Below, piece after piece: positions 36,293-44,759 of a stretch of 64,000 nucleotides of DNA. A program made the position numbers and the translations under genes. The DNA lies in the NCBI GenBank assembly GCA_017795105.1, contig CP051247.1, positions 5,222,001-5,286,000 of the forward strand. The letters run 5' to 3'. Position 1 is the first letter of the stretch. Every line of letters starts with the position of its first letter. This DNA is from Planctomycetaceae bacterium. Its GTDB lineage: Bacteria; Planctomycetota; Planctomycetia; Planctomycetales; Planctomycetaceae. Below the pieces are notes generated by a model. That model was not told where the DNA came from, searched no databases, and saw nothing but the letters and a program-made list of their open reading frames with translations.

Positions 36293-37807
36293 TTACGATT
36301 CGGACTCAGAGTTCGGGTTGGTTTTGACCAGGGAGATGGCTCCCCGCAGCGAGCTTCGCATTTGTTCGAGCGGAGCTTTCTGTCCGGTGAAGCACTCGAA
36401 CTGGGCGGCTGCCTGGCGAACGAACATCTCCAGTCCGCTGGCGATATGACAGTTCCGCTGACGGGCGTGCTTGATGAGCAGCGTATTCTCCGGATTGTAG
36501 ATCGTATCGAAGACGACCATGTTGTCCTTGATCCAGTTCGGTTCGAACGGGCTCTCGTCCATGTTGGGGAACATGCCGATTGGCGTGCAGTTAATCAGGA
36601 CGTCCGGCGTCTGTGCCCCGCGATTCTCCCAGGTGCAGTGGAGGCATTTGAGGTGATCGGCCAGTTCTTTGACCTTCGAGCGAGTCCGCCCGGCGATGGT
36701 GAGATGGCCGCCGCCGTTAACGATGCCGAGGCCAATCGCCCGGGCCACGCCGCCGGTGCCGAGGATGAGCACCTTCCGATCCTTGAACGATCCCTCGGGC
36801 CAGCCGGCTTCGGTCACGGCCTGCTTCAGCGTCGCCATGGCCGCTTCGTAATCGGTGTTGGCGGCGAACCAGATGCCGCGATTGTTCTTGTAGAGCGTAT
36901 TCGAAGCTCCGATGGCCGAAATCTCGTGATCGAGGTGGTCGGCGAAGTTCAGCACCCGTTGTTTGTGCGGGATGGTGACGCTGTATCCGTCGACATTGAG
37001 TCGCTTGAGAGCTTTCAGGGATTCGTCGAAGTGCTGCTCGGAGATGCGAAACGGAAGATAGACCGCATTGATGTCTTCGCGGGCAAACGCATCGTTGTGA
37101 ATCCGCGGGCTGTAACTGTGGGCAATCGGATCGCCGAGCACGCCGAAGACGCGAGTCTCGGAATCGATGTTCTGATACCGGTACAGCTTGAGCATCTCGG
37201 TGAACGAAATCTGTCCGGGGGCGAGTTCCCGTTCGCTGCTGAAGCTGGCGTAAGTGAAGGGGGAACCGTATTTCTTGCAGAGAATTCGCGTGAACAGACC
37301 GAACTCGCCCATGCAGAAGCCGACGGTAGGCTTCTCAGCCTTGGCGACCAGTTCGAGCATCCGCACGCCATCGGCCGGGCTGTTGGCCATGGTGACGATT
37401 TTCAGCACATCGGCGTCATGATCGGACATCTCTTCGTAGATGTCGTTGAGATTGGCCGGTGTTTCCTCGAAGTTGTGGTAGCTGATGATTCGCTTGGTGC
37501 GGCCGTAGCGGGGAATCTTCTTCGCGATGTCGACTTCGAGATCGACGAAATCGACGCCATCGACAATAGCCGATCTCAGAAGCGTCTGCCGCTCCTCTTC
37601 CGTGCCGCGCCAGCGACCGCGATCTTCCGCCCGCCGGCAGGTAATGACCGTGGGCGTGGGCCGATTCTTCAGCAGCACCGAGATATCGCTGATCTGCTTA
37701 ATCCAGTCGAGCCGTAACTCGACCAGCTCGGCTCCTGCCTGAGCAAGCGCTTCATGTTCCTTACGCATCATTTTGAGGCGTGTTCGTCCAACGCTGACGC
37801 AAATCAT
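36293..37807 (-). CDS. Bifunctional 3-dehydroquinate dehydratase / shikimate 5-dehydrogenase
   Basis: 504 aa. Residues 1-225: type I dehydroquinase (AroD): ELVELRLDWI, RRAEDRGRW, VDLEVDIAKKI, SYHNFEETP, VLKIVTMANS (Schiff-base Lys in LKIV). Residues about 232-504: shikimate dehydrogenase (AroE): VFGVLGDPIAHSYSPRIHNDAF, SVTIPHKQRVL with catalytic Lys, NTDYEAA, GTGGVARAIGLG for NADP, and INCTPIGMFP. An AroDE fusion, the order seen in plants and planctomycetes/chlamydiae. Catalyses two successive shikimate steps; aroK follows. Start at ATG 37807; a TTG 12 codons upstream is in phase. Confidence 0.94.
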   Translation of the reverse strand: MICVSVGRTRLKMMRKEHEALAQAGAELVELRLDWIKQISDISVLLKNRPTPTVITCRRAEDRGRWRGTEEERQTLLRSAIVDGVDFVDLEVDIAKKIPRYGRTKRIISYHNFEETPANLNDIYEEMSDHDADVLKIVTMANSPADGVRMLELVAKAEKPTVGFCMGEFGLFTRILCKKYGSPFTYASFSSERELAPGQISFTEMLKLYRYQNIDSETRVFGVLGDPIAHSYSPRIHNDAFAREDINAVYLPFRISEQHFDESLKALKRLNVDGYSVTIPHKQRVLNFADHLDHEISAIGASNTLYKNNRGIWFAANTDYEAAMATLKQAVTEAGWPEGSFKDRKVLILGTGGVARAIGLGIVNGGGHLTIAGRTRSKVKELADHLKCLHCTWENRGAQTPDVLINCTPIGMFPNMDESPFEPNWIKDNMVVFDTIYNPENTLLIKHARQRNCHIASGLEMFVRQAAAQFECFTGQKAPLEQMRSSLRGAISLVKTNPNSESES

Positions 37808-38040
37808 CGCAGATCTAATTCCGGTTAACAGGTCGACAGGCAACAGGGCTTCGAGGTGAAGGGTGGGAGAAGACTATACTCAAATGGAATTCGAGGGGGA
37901 ATGCAACGGTCTCGGCGAATGTTGTGGGGGGAACCGACCAACTGGGGTCGTCGAAGTCTATCGACATCTTACCTCGAAGCGTCATCGAGGTGCGGACGAC
38001 TTCCCCTCTGGATCCCGCATCGAATTCGCCTTCAACCCCC

Positions 38041-38068
38041 GTAGCGGCGGCATCCTGCCGCCGAATGG
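38041..38068 (+). repeat. Single family A arm
   Basis: GTAG + CGGCGGCA-TCC-TGCCGCCG, no inverted partner nearby. The rest of 37808-38230 contains half arms of another repeat (CCTCGCTGACGCTTCGGGTT at about 38139-38158, also found near 41200 and 41550) and no gene. Confidence 0.85.
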
Positions 38069-38230
38069 ACGTCGCCTCTGCAAGGTGCTGTAAGGATTTC
38101 TTGACCTGATGGGTCAGCGGGGTAGGGACGACTTCCGCGCCTCGCTGACGCTTCGGGTTGGGATTGGTGTTGGTATCGACCCGCGACACCTGTCACTGCG
38201 GGTGTATCGTAGGACACCGGAAATCCGGCA

Positions 38231-38363
38231 GGGTGGCACAGACATTCCTGTCTGTGCGTCATTCGATGCTGGATTGTCTTGGGGCTGCAGCAGGTTAGAG
38301 CCTTCGGGACAGCCGTTACCCGCTGCGACGGTCCATTTCCACAGACAGGAATGTCTGTGCCAC
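38231..38363. repeat. Family B inverted pair, intact
   Basis: Forward arm GGTGG + CACAGACA-TTCC-TGTCTGTG at 38231-38258 and inverted arm at 38339-38363. Stem of 8 bp perfect in both arms. Spacer of about 80 bp unique. Other B pairs: 46766 and 50242. Confidence 0.9.
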
Positions 38364-38379
38364 TGGCTGGGGATGACGT

Positions 38380-39402
38380 TTACTCTCTGTCGGAATTGTC
38401 GATCACGGTGGCCGCGTTGTTCTTTGCTCTTGTGACGCGGACGGTGGCGTTGGGCACGGCGGAGAAGATGTGTTCGATGACCTGCTGGACGCTGTCGTCG
38501 TCTTTGCAGACGCCGAACATGGTCGGGCCCCAGGAGGATTGGGCGATGCCCTGGATGCCGGCCTGCTGGAAGCCGTCGAAGATAGTCTCGCAGACCGGGT
38601 GCCGGAAGCGGCCGCCCTGGACGGGGGCGAAAGTATCGCCGACGAGGTTGCCGAAGCGTTGCAGCGTTTCCGAGAATATGTCGAAGCTCGTACCCTCATC
38701 TTCGATAGTCTGCAGCAGCCCTTCGAGTTCGTCGAGACGATCGGGGGCAACTTCCGGCATCGACTGGAATGCTTTCTCTTCCCGTTCACCCGAGTACCCC
38801 GCGATCTCGTCGGGGGTGACGAGCACGAACCGCCAGGAGTCCGGCACGGTGGCAGCGAAGCGGTAAATTCCGGCGTCATCATCGGGGCCGATGCCGCGAT
38901 CGATCAGCAGTCCTCCGCGATGAAATCCGAAGGTGCCGATGCAGGAGCGTTTGCCACGGCCGAGAACGCGTGAGAGTTCCGGAGCGGAAACATCGAGGCC
39001 GGCCAGTCGTGTCCAGCAGGTGCCAATGGCGAGGTCGAATTGCGTGCCCGCTCCGAGACCGGCGTGAAACGGGATGAGGGAATCGAACTCGACGCCGATC
39101 GACAGCTTCGCGTCGGGCCAGTGTTCCTCGCAGCGTTCGACGATGCCGAGAAAGCGGTCGCGGATGAGATCGGCGGGAAGGTCGACGCCGTCTTCGGCCA
39201 GTTCATTAAGCAGATCGGGGGAGTAGCCAAGTTCGTGGTCGTCGCCGTCGATACGTTCGGCGAGCAGATCGAAGCCGGGCTCGTCGATCATCAGACCGAA
39301 GCCCTGGAACAGCTTTCCGCCGGGGCGATGATCGGAGAAGAGACCGCAATGCAGGCGGGCTCCGGTGGAAACCGAGACGCTCGTAACGTGTGGACCGGTC
39401 AT
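38380..39402 (-). CDS. Beta-ribofuranosylaminobenzene 5'-phosphate synthase (H4MPT biosynthesis, GHMP family)
   Basis: 340 aa. GHMP-type N-terminal fold: GARLHCGLFSDHRP..GFGLMIDEP and the glycine-rich IPFHAGLGAGTQFDLAIG in place of the GHMP phosphate loop; FGFHRGGLLIDRG; C-terminal SSWGPTMFGVC. This matches RFAP synthase, the first committed step to the methanopterin side chain (PRPP plus p-aminobenzoate type substrate). Planctomycetes use H4MPT-linked C1 enzymes. It starts directly after the stop of the DUF447 gene (TAG ATG contiguous), itself a C1-cluster member, supporting the call. Confidence 0.88.
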   Translation of the reverse strand: MTGPHVTSVSVSTGARLHCGLFSDHRPGGKLFQGFGLMIDEPGFDLLAERIDGDDHELGYSPDLLNELAEDGVDLPADLIRDRFLGIVERCEEHWPDAKLSIGVEFDSLIPFHAGLGAGTQFDLAIGTCWTRLAGLDVSAPELSRVLGRGKRSCIGTFGFHRGGLLIDRGIGPDDDAGIYRFAATVPDSWRFVLVTPDEIAGYSGEREEKAFQSMPEVAPDRLDELEGLLQTIEDEGTSFDIFSETLQRFGNLVGDTFAPVQGGRFRHPVCETIFDGFQQAGIQGIAQSSWGPTMFGVCKDDDSVQQVIEHIFSAVPNATVRVTRAKNNAATVIDNSDRE

Positions 39403-40023
39403 CTAATCATCCCTGGCCGAATCTGCCTGGTTTCCGGATTGCTGTGTTTCGGCGTGAATGAAATGAACCAGCAGGTCAAACGCGGCTCGACCTTCCGCAT
39501 CCGCAGTTTTCTCAATAAGCACTTCAAGGCGGTCGAGTTCGTGAAGAATGACGTCCCGCTTGAGAATGTGCAATCGCGACGCCAGAATCGCCGCTTCGAT
39601 CACGGCGTGGGCTCCGCGATTGAAGCCGAGGAAGGGACGCAGGTCGTGCGACTGAACGACTTCAGCCGTGAGGACCATGCGCTGTCCCCTTTCGTCGCGA
39701 TCCCGAATCCGGAACTCATAAGCCTGACAGGCTTCGGGGAAGATGAAGCCTTTGATCGTCCCGGTGTTCTTCCAGTCTACTGAGGTAGAGTCGAAACTGC
39801 GGGTGATGGCCTGAGCCAGCGGCAGCACGCGATCGGTGATGTGGAAGACGCCTTCCGAATGTTCGACCAGATTCCGGTAGGTTCGCGAGTCGGGGAACGG
39901 GCGGAAGATCAGCTCCTGAATGCGGCCCTGAGCATCGAGCGTGGGGATGGGCCCCATGGGGGCGAAGTTGACGTGGCCATCGCTTCGGAGCGTTGTTACG
40001 AGGCCTTCGAGGACGTAGGGCAC
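39403..40023 (-). CDS. DUF447 flavin-reductase-like protein of the H4MPT/C1 gene set
   Basis: 206 aa. VTTLRSDGHVNFAPMGPIPT matches the FMN-binding split-barrel opening of DUF447; DSTSVDWKNTGTIKGFIFPEACQAYEFRI and the C-terminal helical segment HAVIEAAILASRLHIL also fit. DUF447 genes occur in methanogens and in bacterial H4MPT clusters; exact reaction not established to my knowledge. GTG start. Translationally adjacent to the RFAP synthase gene with zero spacing. Confidence 0.82.
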   Translation of the reverse strand: MPYVLEGLVTTLRSDGHVNFAPMGPIPTLDAQGRIQELIFRPFPDSRTYRNLVEHSEGVFHITDRVLPLAQAITRSFDSTSVDWKNTGTIKGFIFPEACQAYEFRIRDRDERGQRMVLTAEVVQSHDLRPFLGFNRGAHAVIEAAILASRLHILKRDVILHELDRLEVLIEKTADAEGRAAFDLLVHFIHAETQQSGNQADSARDD

Positions 40024-40188
40024 GGAGACGAACCTTCAGTGCGCGGGGAAGGAGAATGGACCGGTAGGTTGAGATCGTGGGAAGAGGGGTGGTATCCTGC
40101 CAGACATCGAAGACCGGACATACGAGCCGGTCACCTGACCGCAGTCCATCGTGACTGTTCCACAATGATTCCGCAACAGGGGCCCCCC

Positions 40189-40902
40189 ATGCAAGTGAAC
40201 TCCACACCACGCCTGTCCCTCCTCCTCTCCGCAGTTGTCGCCGTGCTCGCCGTGACTGCCTCGCCGATTCTCGCTGAAGAGAAACTCAACACGCCCCCGA
40301 AGGGCTTCAAGGCTCTGTTCAACGGCAAAGACCTGACCAACTGGCAGGGACTTGTCGGCAACCCGAAGACCCGAGCCGAGATGTCGGACGAAGAGCTTGC
40401 CGAAGCTCAGAAAAAAGCCGACGAAGAAATGCGGGAACACTGGAAAGCGGTCGACGGCATTCTCGTCTTCGACGGCAAAGGCAAAAACCTGTGCACCAAA
40501 AAGAAGTACGCCAACTTCGAACTGTACGTCGACTGGAAGATCGAGCCGAAGGGCGACAGCGGAATCTACCTGCGTGGAACGCCTCAGGTGCAGATCTGGG
40601 ACCCGACGGTTGAAGTCGAACGCAACGGCGTCGGCTCCGGCGGCCTGTTCAACAACAAGATCCACCCGAGTACACCCACCAAATGTGCCGACAACCCGAT
40701 CGGCGAGTGGAATACGTTCTGGATCAAGATGGTCGACGACAAAGTCACCATCAAGCTGAACGGGGAACTGGTCGTCGATAACGTCGTGCTGGAAAACTAC
40801 TGGGAACGCGACAAGCCGATCTACCCGGAAGAAGCGATCGAACTGCAGAACCACGGGAACACGCTCTACTTCCGTAACATCTACGTGAAAGAGCTGCCGT
40901 AA
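40189..40902 (+). CDS. Secreted DUF1080 (3-keto-disaccharide hydrolase-like) protein
   Basis: 237 aa. Signal peptide 1-29 (ends ILAEEK). DUF1080 jelly-roll lectin/glucanase-like fold: GFKALFNGKDLTNWQG, a helical insertion, LVFDGKGKNLCTKKKYANFELYVDWKI, KGDSGIYLRGTPQVQIWD, NEWNTF-type IGEWNTFWIKMVDDKVTIKLNGE, ELQNHGNTLYFRNIYVKEL. Members act on or bind glucosides; planctomycetes encode many. Start at 40189 after AGGGG; an in-phase ATG 8 codons upstream is less likely. Divergent from the C1 pair. Confidence 0.9.
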   Translation: MQVNSTPRLSLLLSAVVAVLAVTASPILAEEKLNTPPKGFKALFNGKDLTNWQGLVGNPKTRAEMSDEELAEAQKKADEEMREHWKAVDGILVFDGKGKNLCTKKKYANFELYVDWKIEPKGDSGIYLRGTPQVQIWDPTVEVERNGVGSGGLFNNKIHPSTPTKCADNPIGEWNTFWIKMVDDKVTIKLNGELVVDNVVLENYWERDKPIYPEEAIELQNHGNTLYFRNIYVKELP

Positions 40903-40914
40903 CACAACCGACGG

Positions 40915-40942
40915 GTGTCATGCCCACGCTCGCGTGGGCATG
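40915..40942 (+). repeat. Family C palindrome, copy 4
   Basis: GGGTGT then stem CATGCCCACG-CTCG-CGTGGGCATG, 13 nt after the DUF1080 gene stop. Same sequence as the copies around the 24-26 kb gene island. Confidence 0.9.
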
Positions 40943-40963
40943 CGTGCCTTGGACGCAACTCTA

Positions 40964-41159
40964 GTAGCGGCGGCATCCTGCCGCCGAGAAAGCGTGATCG
41001 AAGTCAAGTGGCGTCGGGGCTGTCTTGTCGCCAGGAGGTCAGGCGCTCTCGCGCTGTCTTGAGCGTTTCCGTCAGGCGGTGCCTGACCTACTGGGTACTG
41101 GATGTGATCGACGTGGTTTGAGGTGGTGCGTCCATTCGGCGGCAGGATGCCGCCGGTAC
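40964..41159. repeat. Family A pair enclosing a family J palindrome
   Basis: Forward A arm (GTAG foot) 40964-40988 and inverted A arm 41134-41159. Inside, 41071-41091 on the minus strand reads GTAG + GTCAGGC-ACC-GCCTGAC (family J), with a related GGAG-footed arm near 41032. Elements are thus nested. Confidence 0.8.
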
Positions 41160-41850
41160 GAGGGCCCATCCTAACCCGACGCGTGAGCGAGGGACGGGCG
41201 TCTTGCCACCTCGCTGACGCTTCGGGTTAAGAAGGGCAATGAAGGGATGCGTTCATTTAGCGGAAGACTGTCCTCGAATCCGTAGGGTGCGTTTTAACGC
41301 ACCGATCGGAGCGAAGTTCCGGGGGTGACTCGATGGTGTTGTCTGGACGTAATCGAATGAGATTGTGTGGCGACGTTGGTTGAGTTCACGGGCGTTAGTT
41401 AATTGGTGCGTCAAGACGCACCCTACTTTTAAGACCGACGCGTACCGGGTGTGATCGACGTGGTTTGAGGTGGTGCGTCCGTCCGGCGGCAGGATGCCGC
41501 CGGTACGAGGGCCAATCCTAACCCGACGCGTGAGCGAGGGACGGGCGTCTTGCCACCTCGCTGACGCTTCGGGTTAAGAAGGGCAATGAAGGGATGCGTT
41601 CATTTAGCGGAAGACTGTCCTCGAATCCGTAGGGTGCGTTTTAACGCACCGATCGGAGCGAAGTTCCGGGGGTGACTCGATGGTGTTGTCTGGACGTAAT
41701 CGAATGAGATTGTGTGGCGACGTTGGTTGAGTTCACGGGCGTTAATTGGTGCGTCAAGACGCACCCTACTTTTAAGACCGACACGTACCGGGTGTGATCG
41801 ACGTGGTTTGAGGTGGTGCGTCCGTCCGGCGGCAGGATGCCGCCGGTACG
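41104..41850 (+). repeat. Two complete and one partial tandem copies of a ~345-bp unit
   Basis: Copies start at 41104, 41451 and 41794 (shared GTGATCGACGTGGTTTGAGG). Unit 1 is 347 bp and unit 2 343 bp; the only indel seen is a 4-bp difference in the GGGCGTTA stretch, the rest being nearly identical. The third copy stops at about 41850, after the family A arm. Each unit contains an inverted A arm, an AACCCGACGCG / CGCTTCGGGTT inverted repeat, and an L pair: GTAG + GGTGCGTT-TT-AACGCACC and its inverse. No reading frame of note: the gap 40903-41880 is entirely repeats. Confidence 0.93.
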
Positions 41851-41880
41851 GGTTTGAATCGTTTGCCGGGAAGGGGTTTC

Positions 41881-42249
41881 ATGCTGGAGATTGAACTGCC
41901 GCGGTCGCCTGCTCATTTTGAGCCGGGGGATGTTGTGCCGGTTGATGTTTCGTGGAGTCTGGTGGACGACCAGACGCGGGTCGAGCTGCGACTTGTCTGG
42001 AACACGGTCGGCAAAGGGGATCAGGATCTGAGCATCGAACAGACCTGGGTCTATGAGAACATTGGCTTGAGCGGAGAGAAGCACAAAAAGGTGCAATTGC
42101 CCGACGGGCCTTACAGTTGCTCCGGCAAGTTACTGTCGCTGGTCTGGGCGTTTGAGCTGATTGTCTTTCCAAGTGCCGAGTCGACTCGCGTGGAGTTTGT
42201 GATGGCTCCCGGAGCGAGTGAGATTCTGCTCCACTCTGCGGCTGAGTGA
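41881..42249 (+). CDS. Hypothetical beta-sandwich protein, 122 aa
   Basis: ATG at 41881, with GGAAGGGG 5 nt upstream. About eight beta-strand-like segments (VPVDVSWSLVDDQTRVELRLVWNT, SLVWAFELIVFPSAESTRVEFVMAP), with an arrestin/Ig-like look but no family recognised. No signal peptide. Lies 12 bp before a P-loop ATPase gene that has its own strong ribosome site, so the two form a small operon ahead of obgE. Confidence 0.75.
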   Translation: MLEIELPRSPAHFEPGDVVPVDVSWSLVDDQTRVELRLVWNTVGKGDQDLSIEQTWVYENIGLSGEKHKKVQLPDGPYSCSGKLLSLVWAFELIVFPSAESTRVEFVMAPGASEILLHSAAE

Positions 42250-42261
42250 CGGGAGGCTGAC

Positions 42262-42867
42262 ATGCCCGTTCAGGCGGCTCGCTCGAATCCGTTTGCGACC
42301 GAACATCTCGCGAAGATCCGCTATCAGTTCGAGGGCGATTCGCTGACGGGCCTCGTTGAACGATTCGCTTCGCTGAACCAGAGGGCCGCTCTCGTCGGGC
42401 CGGAAGGGCATGGGAAGACGACGCTGCAACGCGAGCTGGCTGCTCATTACGAAGCCCGGGGCGTGACTGTTCACTGGATTCGTCTCACTCGCGATTGTCC
42501 GGTGCTGCCGCGAACTGCGATCGCGGAACTGCGTCGCCTGCTGACTCCCGATGATCTGCTCTGCATCGATGGAGCCGAGCAGATGAACTGGTGGACCTGG
42601 CGAAAGCTGATGCGGTCGTTGCCGGCACAGACCGCGTGTCTGATCACGACCCATCAACCGGGGCTGCTGCCCACACTGAAGCAGTGTCAGACGACGCCGG
42701 AACTGCTCGACCGGCTCGTGAAGGAGCTGCTGCGAGCGGAGTATCCCGACTGGAACGTGCCGACGGCGGACCTGTTCGCCCGGCATCGCGGGGACCTGCG
42801 GCAATGCCTGTTCGAGCTGTATGACGCTTACGCAGCGGGAGAGCTGCACGAACTGCACGCTTCTTGA
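42262..42867 (+). CDS. Small P-loop ATPase, 201 aa
   Basis: GGGAGG 6 nt before the ATG. Walker A GPEGHGKTT at about 46-54, Walker B-like LLCIDGAEQM (about 98-107) and a sensor-like TACLITTHQPG. Overall layout is AAA/ExeA-like but short, lacking the C-terminal helical lid. No known pathway. Partner probably the preceding beta-sandwich protein; obgE follows after 75 bp. Confidence 0.8.
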   Translation: MPVQAARSNPFATEHLAKIRYQFEGDSLTGLVERFASLNQRAALVGPEGHGKTTLQRELAAHYEARGVTVHWIRLTRDCPVLPRTAIAELRRLLTPDDLLCIDGAEQMNWWTWRKLMRSLPAQTACLITTHQPGLLPTLKQCQTTPELLDRLVKELLRAEYPDWNVPTADLFARHRGDLRQCLFELYDAYAAGELHELHAS

Positions 42868-42942
42868 GTGGCGGCAATGGTATTTCTTTAAGAGTTGGTT
42901 ATCCTTAAAGAGAAATCTTTTCTGAGGCGGTGCGGTTAAACG

Positions 42943-43965
42943 ATGTTTATTGATGAAATTACGCTGATCTGTCACGCCGGTGACGGTGGTCGAGGCTGCA
43001 TGAGCTTCCGACGCGAAGCTCACGTTCCCCGCGGCGGCCCCGATGGGGGTGATGGCGGCGACGGTGGCGATGTCGTGCTCGTGGTGAACGAACACCTCAA
43101 CAGCCTGGGGCATCTGGCGGGGCACATTCACTGGAATGCTCAGCGGGGCTCACACGGCGAAGGCTCGCTCTGTCGCGGCAAGAACGGCGTGGACGCGATT
43201 ATCGAAGTTCCGCCCGGAACGATTGTCAAAGATGCCGAACGTGGGCACGTGCTGCGAGATCTGGCCGAGATTGGCGATCGCGTCATCGTGGCCAAGGGAG
43301 GACGCGGCGGGCGAGGCAACAAGCGGTTTGCCACGCCGATCAATCGGGCTCCGAAAGAGTTCGAAGTCGGTGAAGAAGGCGAAACCCGTCGCATCTCGCT
43401 CGAACTGAAGATGATCGCCGATGTTGGTCTGGTCGGAAAACCGAACGCCGGCAAGTCGACGCTGCTCAGCCGTATTTCCCGTGCGACGCCCGAGATCGCC
43501 GATTATCCCTTCACCACGAAGACGCCTAACCTCGGTGTTGTCCAGGTCGGCTGGGATCAGGACTTCGTCGTTGCCGATATTCCGGGGCTGATCGAAGGTG
43601 CCCATGCGGGCGTCGGGCTGGGGCATGAGTTTCTGCGTCACGTTGAACGGACCCGGCTGCTCGTGCATCTCGTGGAGCCCTCGCCAATGGATCAGACCGA
43701 TCCGGTTGAGAACTATCATCAGATCCGCGAAGAGCTGCGGCTGTACGATCTGAAACTCGACGAGCGGCCTGAAATCATCGTCATTACCAAGGCCGAACTG
43801 CCTGATTCCGAAGCAGCCGCCGAGCTTCTGCGGGAAACGGTGAATCAGCCGGTGATGATCATCTCGGCTGTGACCGGTCAGGGACTCGACGACCTGAAGC
43901 GAACCATCGTCCGCAAGCTGGCTGAAATCCGCGAATCGGAATCGCAACCGACTTCGTCCGAGTAG
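42943..43965 (+). CDS. obgE: GTPase ObgE/CgtA
   Basis: 340 aa. Glycine-rich Obg fold (residues 1-158: HAGDGGRGCMSFRRE, GGPDGGDGGDGGDVV), then Obg-type G domain: GKPNAGKST, FTTKTPNLGVV, DIPGLIEGAHAGVGLGHEFLRH, ITKAEL in place of NKxD, and SAVTGQGL. Binds the 50S subunit and links ribosome assembly with growth and stress. The G4 motif reads TKAE rather than NKxD, which may alter guanine specificity. rpmA/rplU, the usual neighbours, are not here. Confidence 0.95.
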   Translation: MFIDEITLICHAGDGGRGCMSFRREAHVPRGGPDGGDGGDGGDVVLVVNEHLNSLGHLAGHIHWNAQRGSHGEGSLCRGKNGVDAIIEVPPGTIVKDAERGHVLRDLAEIGDRVIVAKGGRGGRGNKRFATPINRAPKEFEVGEEGETRRISLELKMIADVGLVGKPNAGKSTLLSRISRATPEIADYPFTTKTPNLGVVQVGWDQDFVVADIPGLIEGAHAGVGLGHEFLRHVERTRLLVHLVEPSPMDQTDPVENYHQIREELRLYDLKLDERPEIIVITKAELPDSEAAAELLRETVNQPVMIISAVTGQGLDDLKRTIVRKLAEIRESESQPTSSE

Positions 43966-44023
43966 TGCGATCGGCCCTGGTGCGATCGCGGTCTGTCTCC
44001 GCTCCTTTCTGAAGGATCCTGAT

Positions 44024-44629
44024 ATGCGACATCTGCTGGCCGCTGTGCTTGGTCTACTGCTGCTCGTTCCCGCGTTCGTCCAGGCGGCCGGCAAAGAGGG
44101 GAATCCCTCGAAGCTGCCGTCCAACTGGTACGCGAACTTCGGCTACTGGGAACTGGAGGACGATTCGCTCGTTTGTCGCGAGCTCAAAGAGGACAAGCAT
44201 CCGGGAGCGGCTCGCCTGCGGACGCCGATGACCGACGGCACGATTCGCTGTCGCGTGAAGTTCGATGAGGGAGCGAAGTTCTTTCACATCGGCTTCGATC
44301 CCGCTCGCGGAGAGCTCGACAAGAAAGGGCATCTCTATTCGCTCGTGCTGACGCCGCAGTCGGCAATGATCAAAAAGCATCGCGACAAGAATCAGGACGA
44401 TTCCAAAGATGCGACGCTGGCCAATGTGCGTTTCGAGAAGCCGCTGCAGGGCTGGCATACGATCGAACTGACCGCCTCCGGCAAGGATGTTCGTGTCAGC
44501 ATCGACAACCAGTATCAGCTGAAGGGGACCGATGATTCGTTCGGCGTGAAGAAGCCAGGTGCGGTGTTTCGCGTCGGTGGAGGCGACGTGCACGTCGATC
44601 AGATCGAAGTGACGGTCGAGAAGCCATAG
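44024..44629 (+). CDS. Secreted DUF1080-like concanavalin-fold protein
   Basis: 201 aa. AAGGA ribosome site; signal peptide 1-21 (ends VQAAG). ANFGYWELEDDSLVCRELKEDKHPGAARL, DGTIRCRVKFDEG, LQGWHTIELTASGKDVRVSIDNQYQLKG and GAVFRVGGGDVHVDQIEV follow the pattern of laminin-G/DUF1080-like jelly rolls but with low resemblance to the gene at 40189. Likely glycan binding; no catalytic residues claimed. Downstream of obgE by 58 bp. Confidence 0.8.
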   Translation: MRHLLAAVLGLLLLVPAFVQAAGKEGNPSKLPSNWYANFGYWELEDDSLVCRELKEDKHPGAARLRTPMTDGTIRCRVKFDEGAKFFHIGFDPARGELDKKGHLYSLVLTPQSAMIKKHRDKNQDDSKDATLANVRFEKPLQGWHTIELTASGKDVRVSIDNQYQLKGTDDSFGVKKPGAVFRVGGGDVHVDQIEVTVEKP

Positions 44630-44759
44630 TTCTGCCATTCCGCTTCGAGAACGAGACGTTACACTTCACGTCAGGCCTCAGCAGAGGCGATGACATCCCG
44701 CCGGCTGATCGTTACGATCGCCAGCCACGGACCACATCAAGAACTTAAGGAATGACCTC

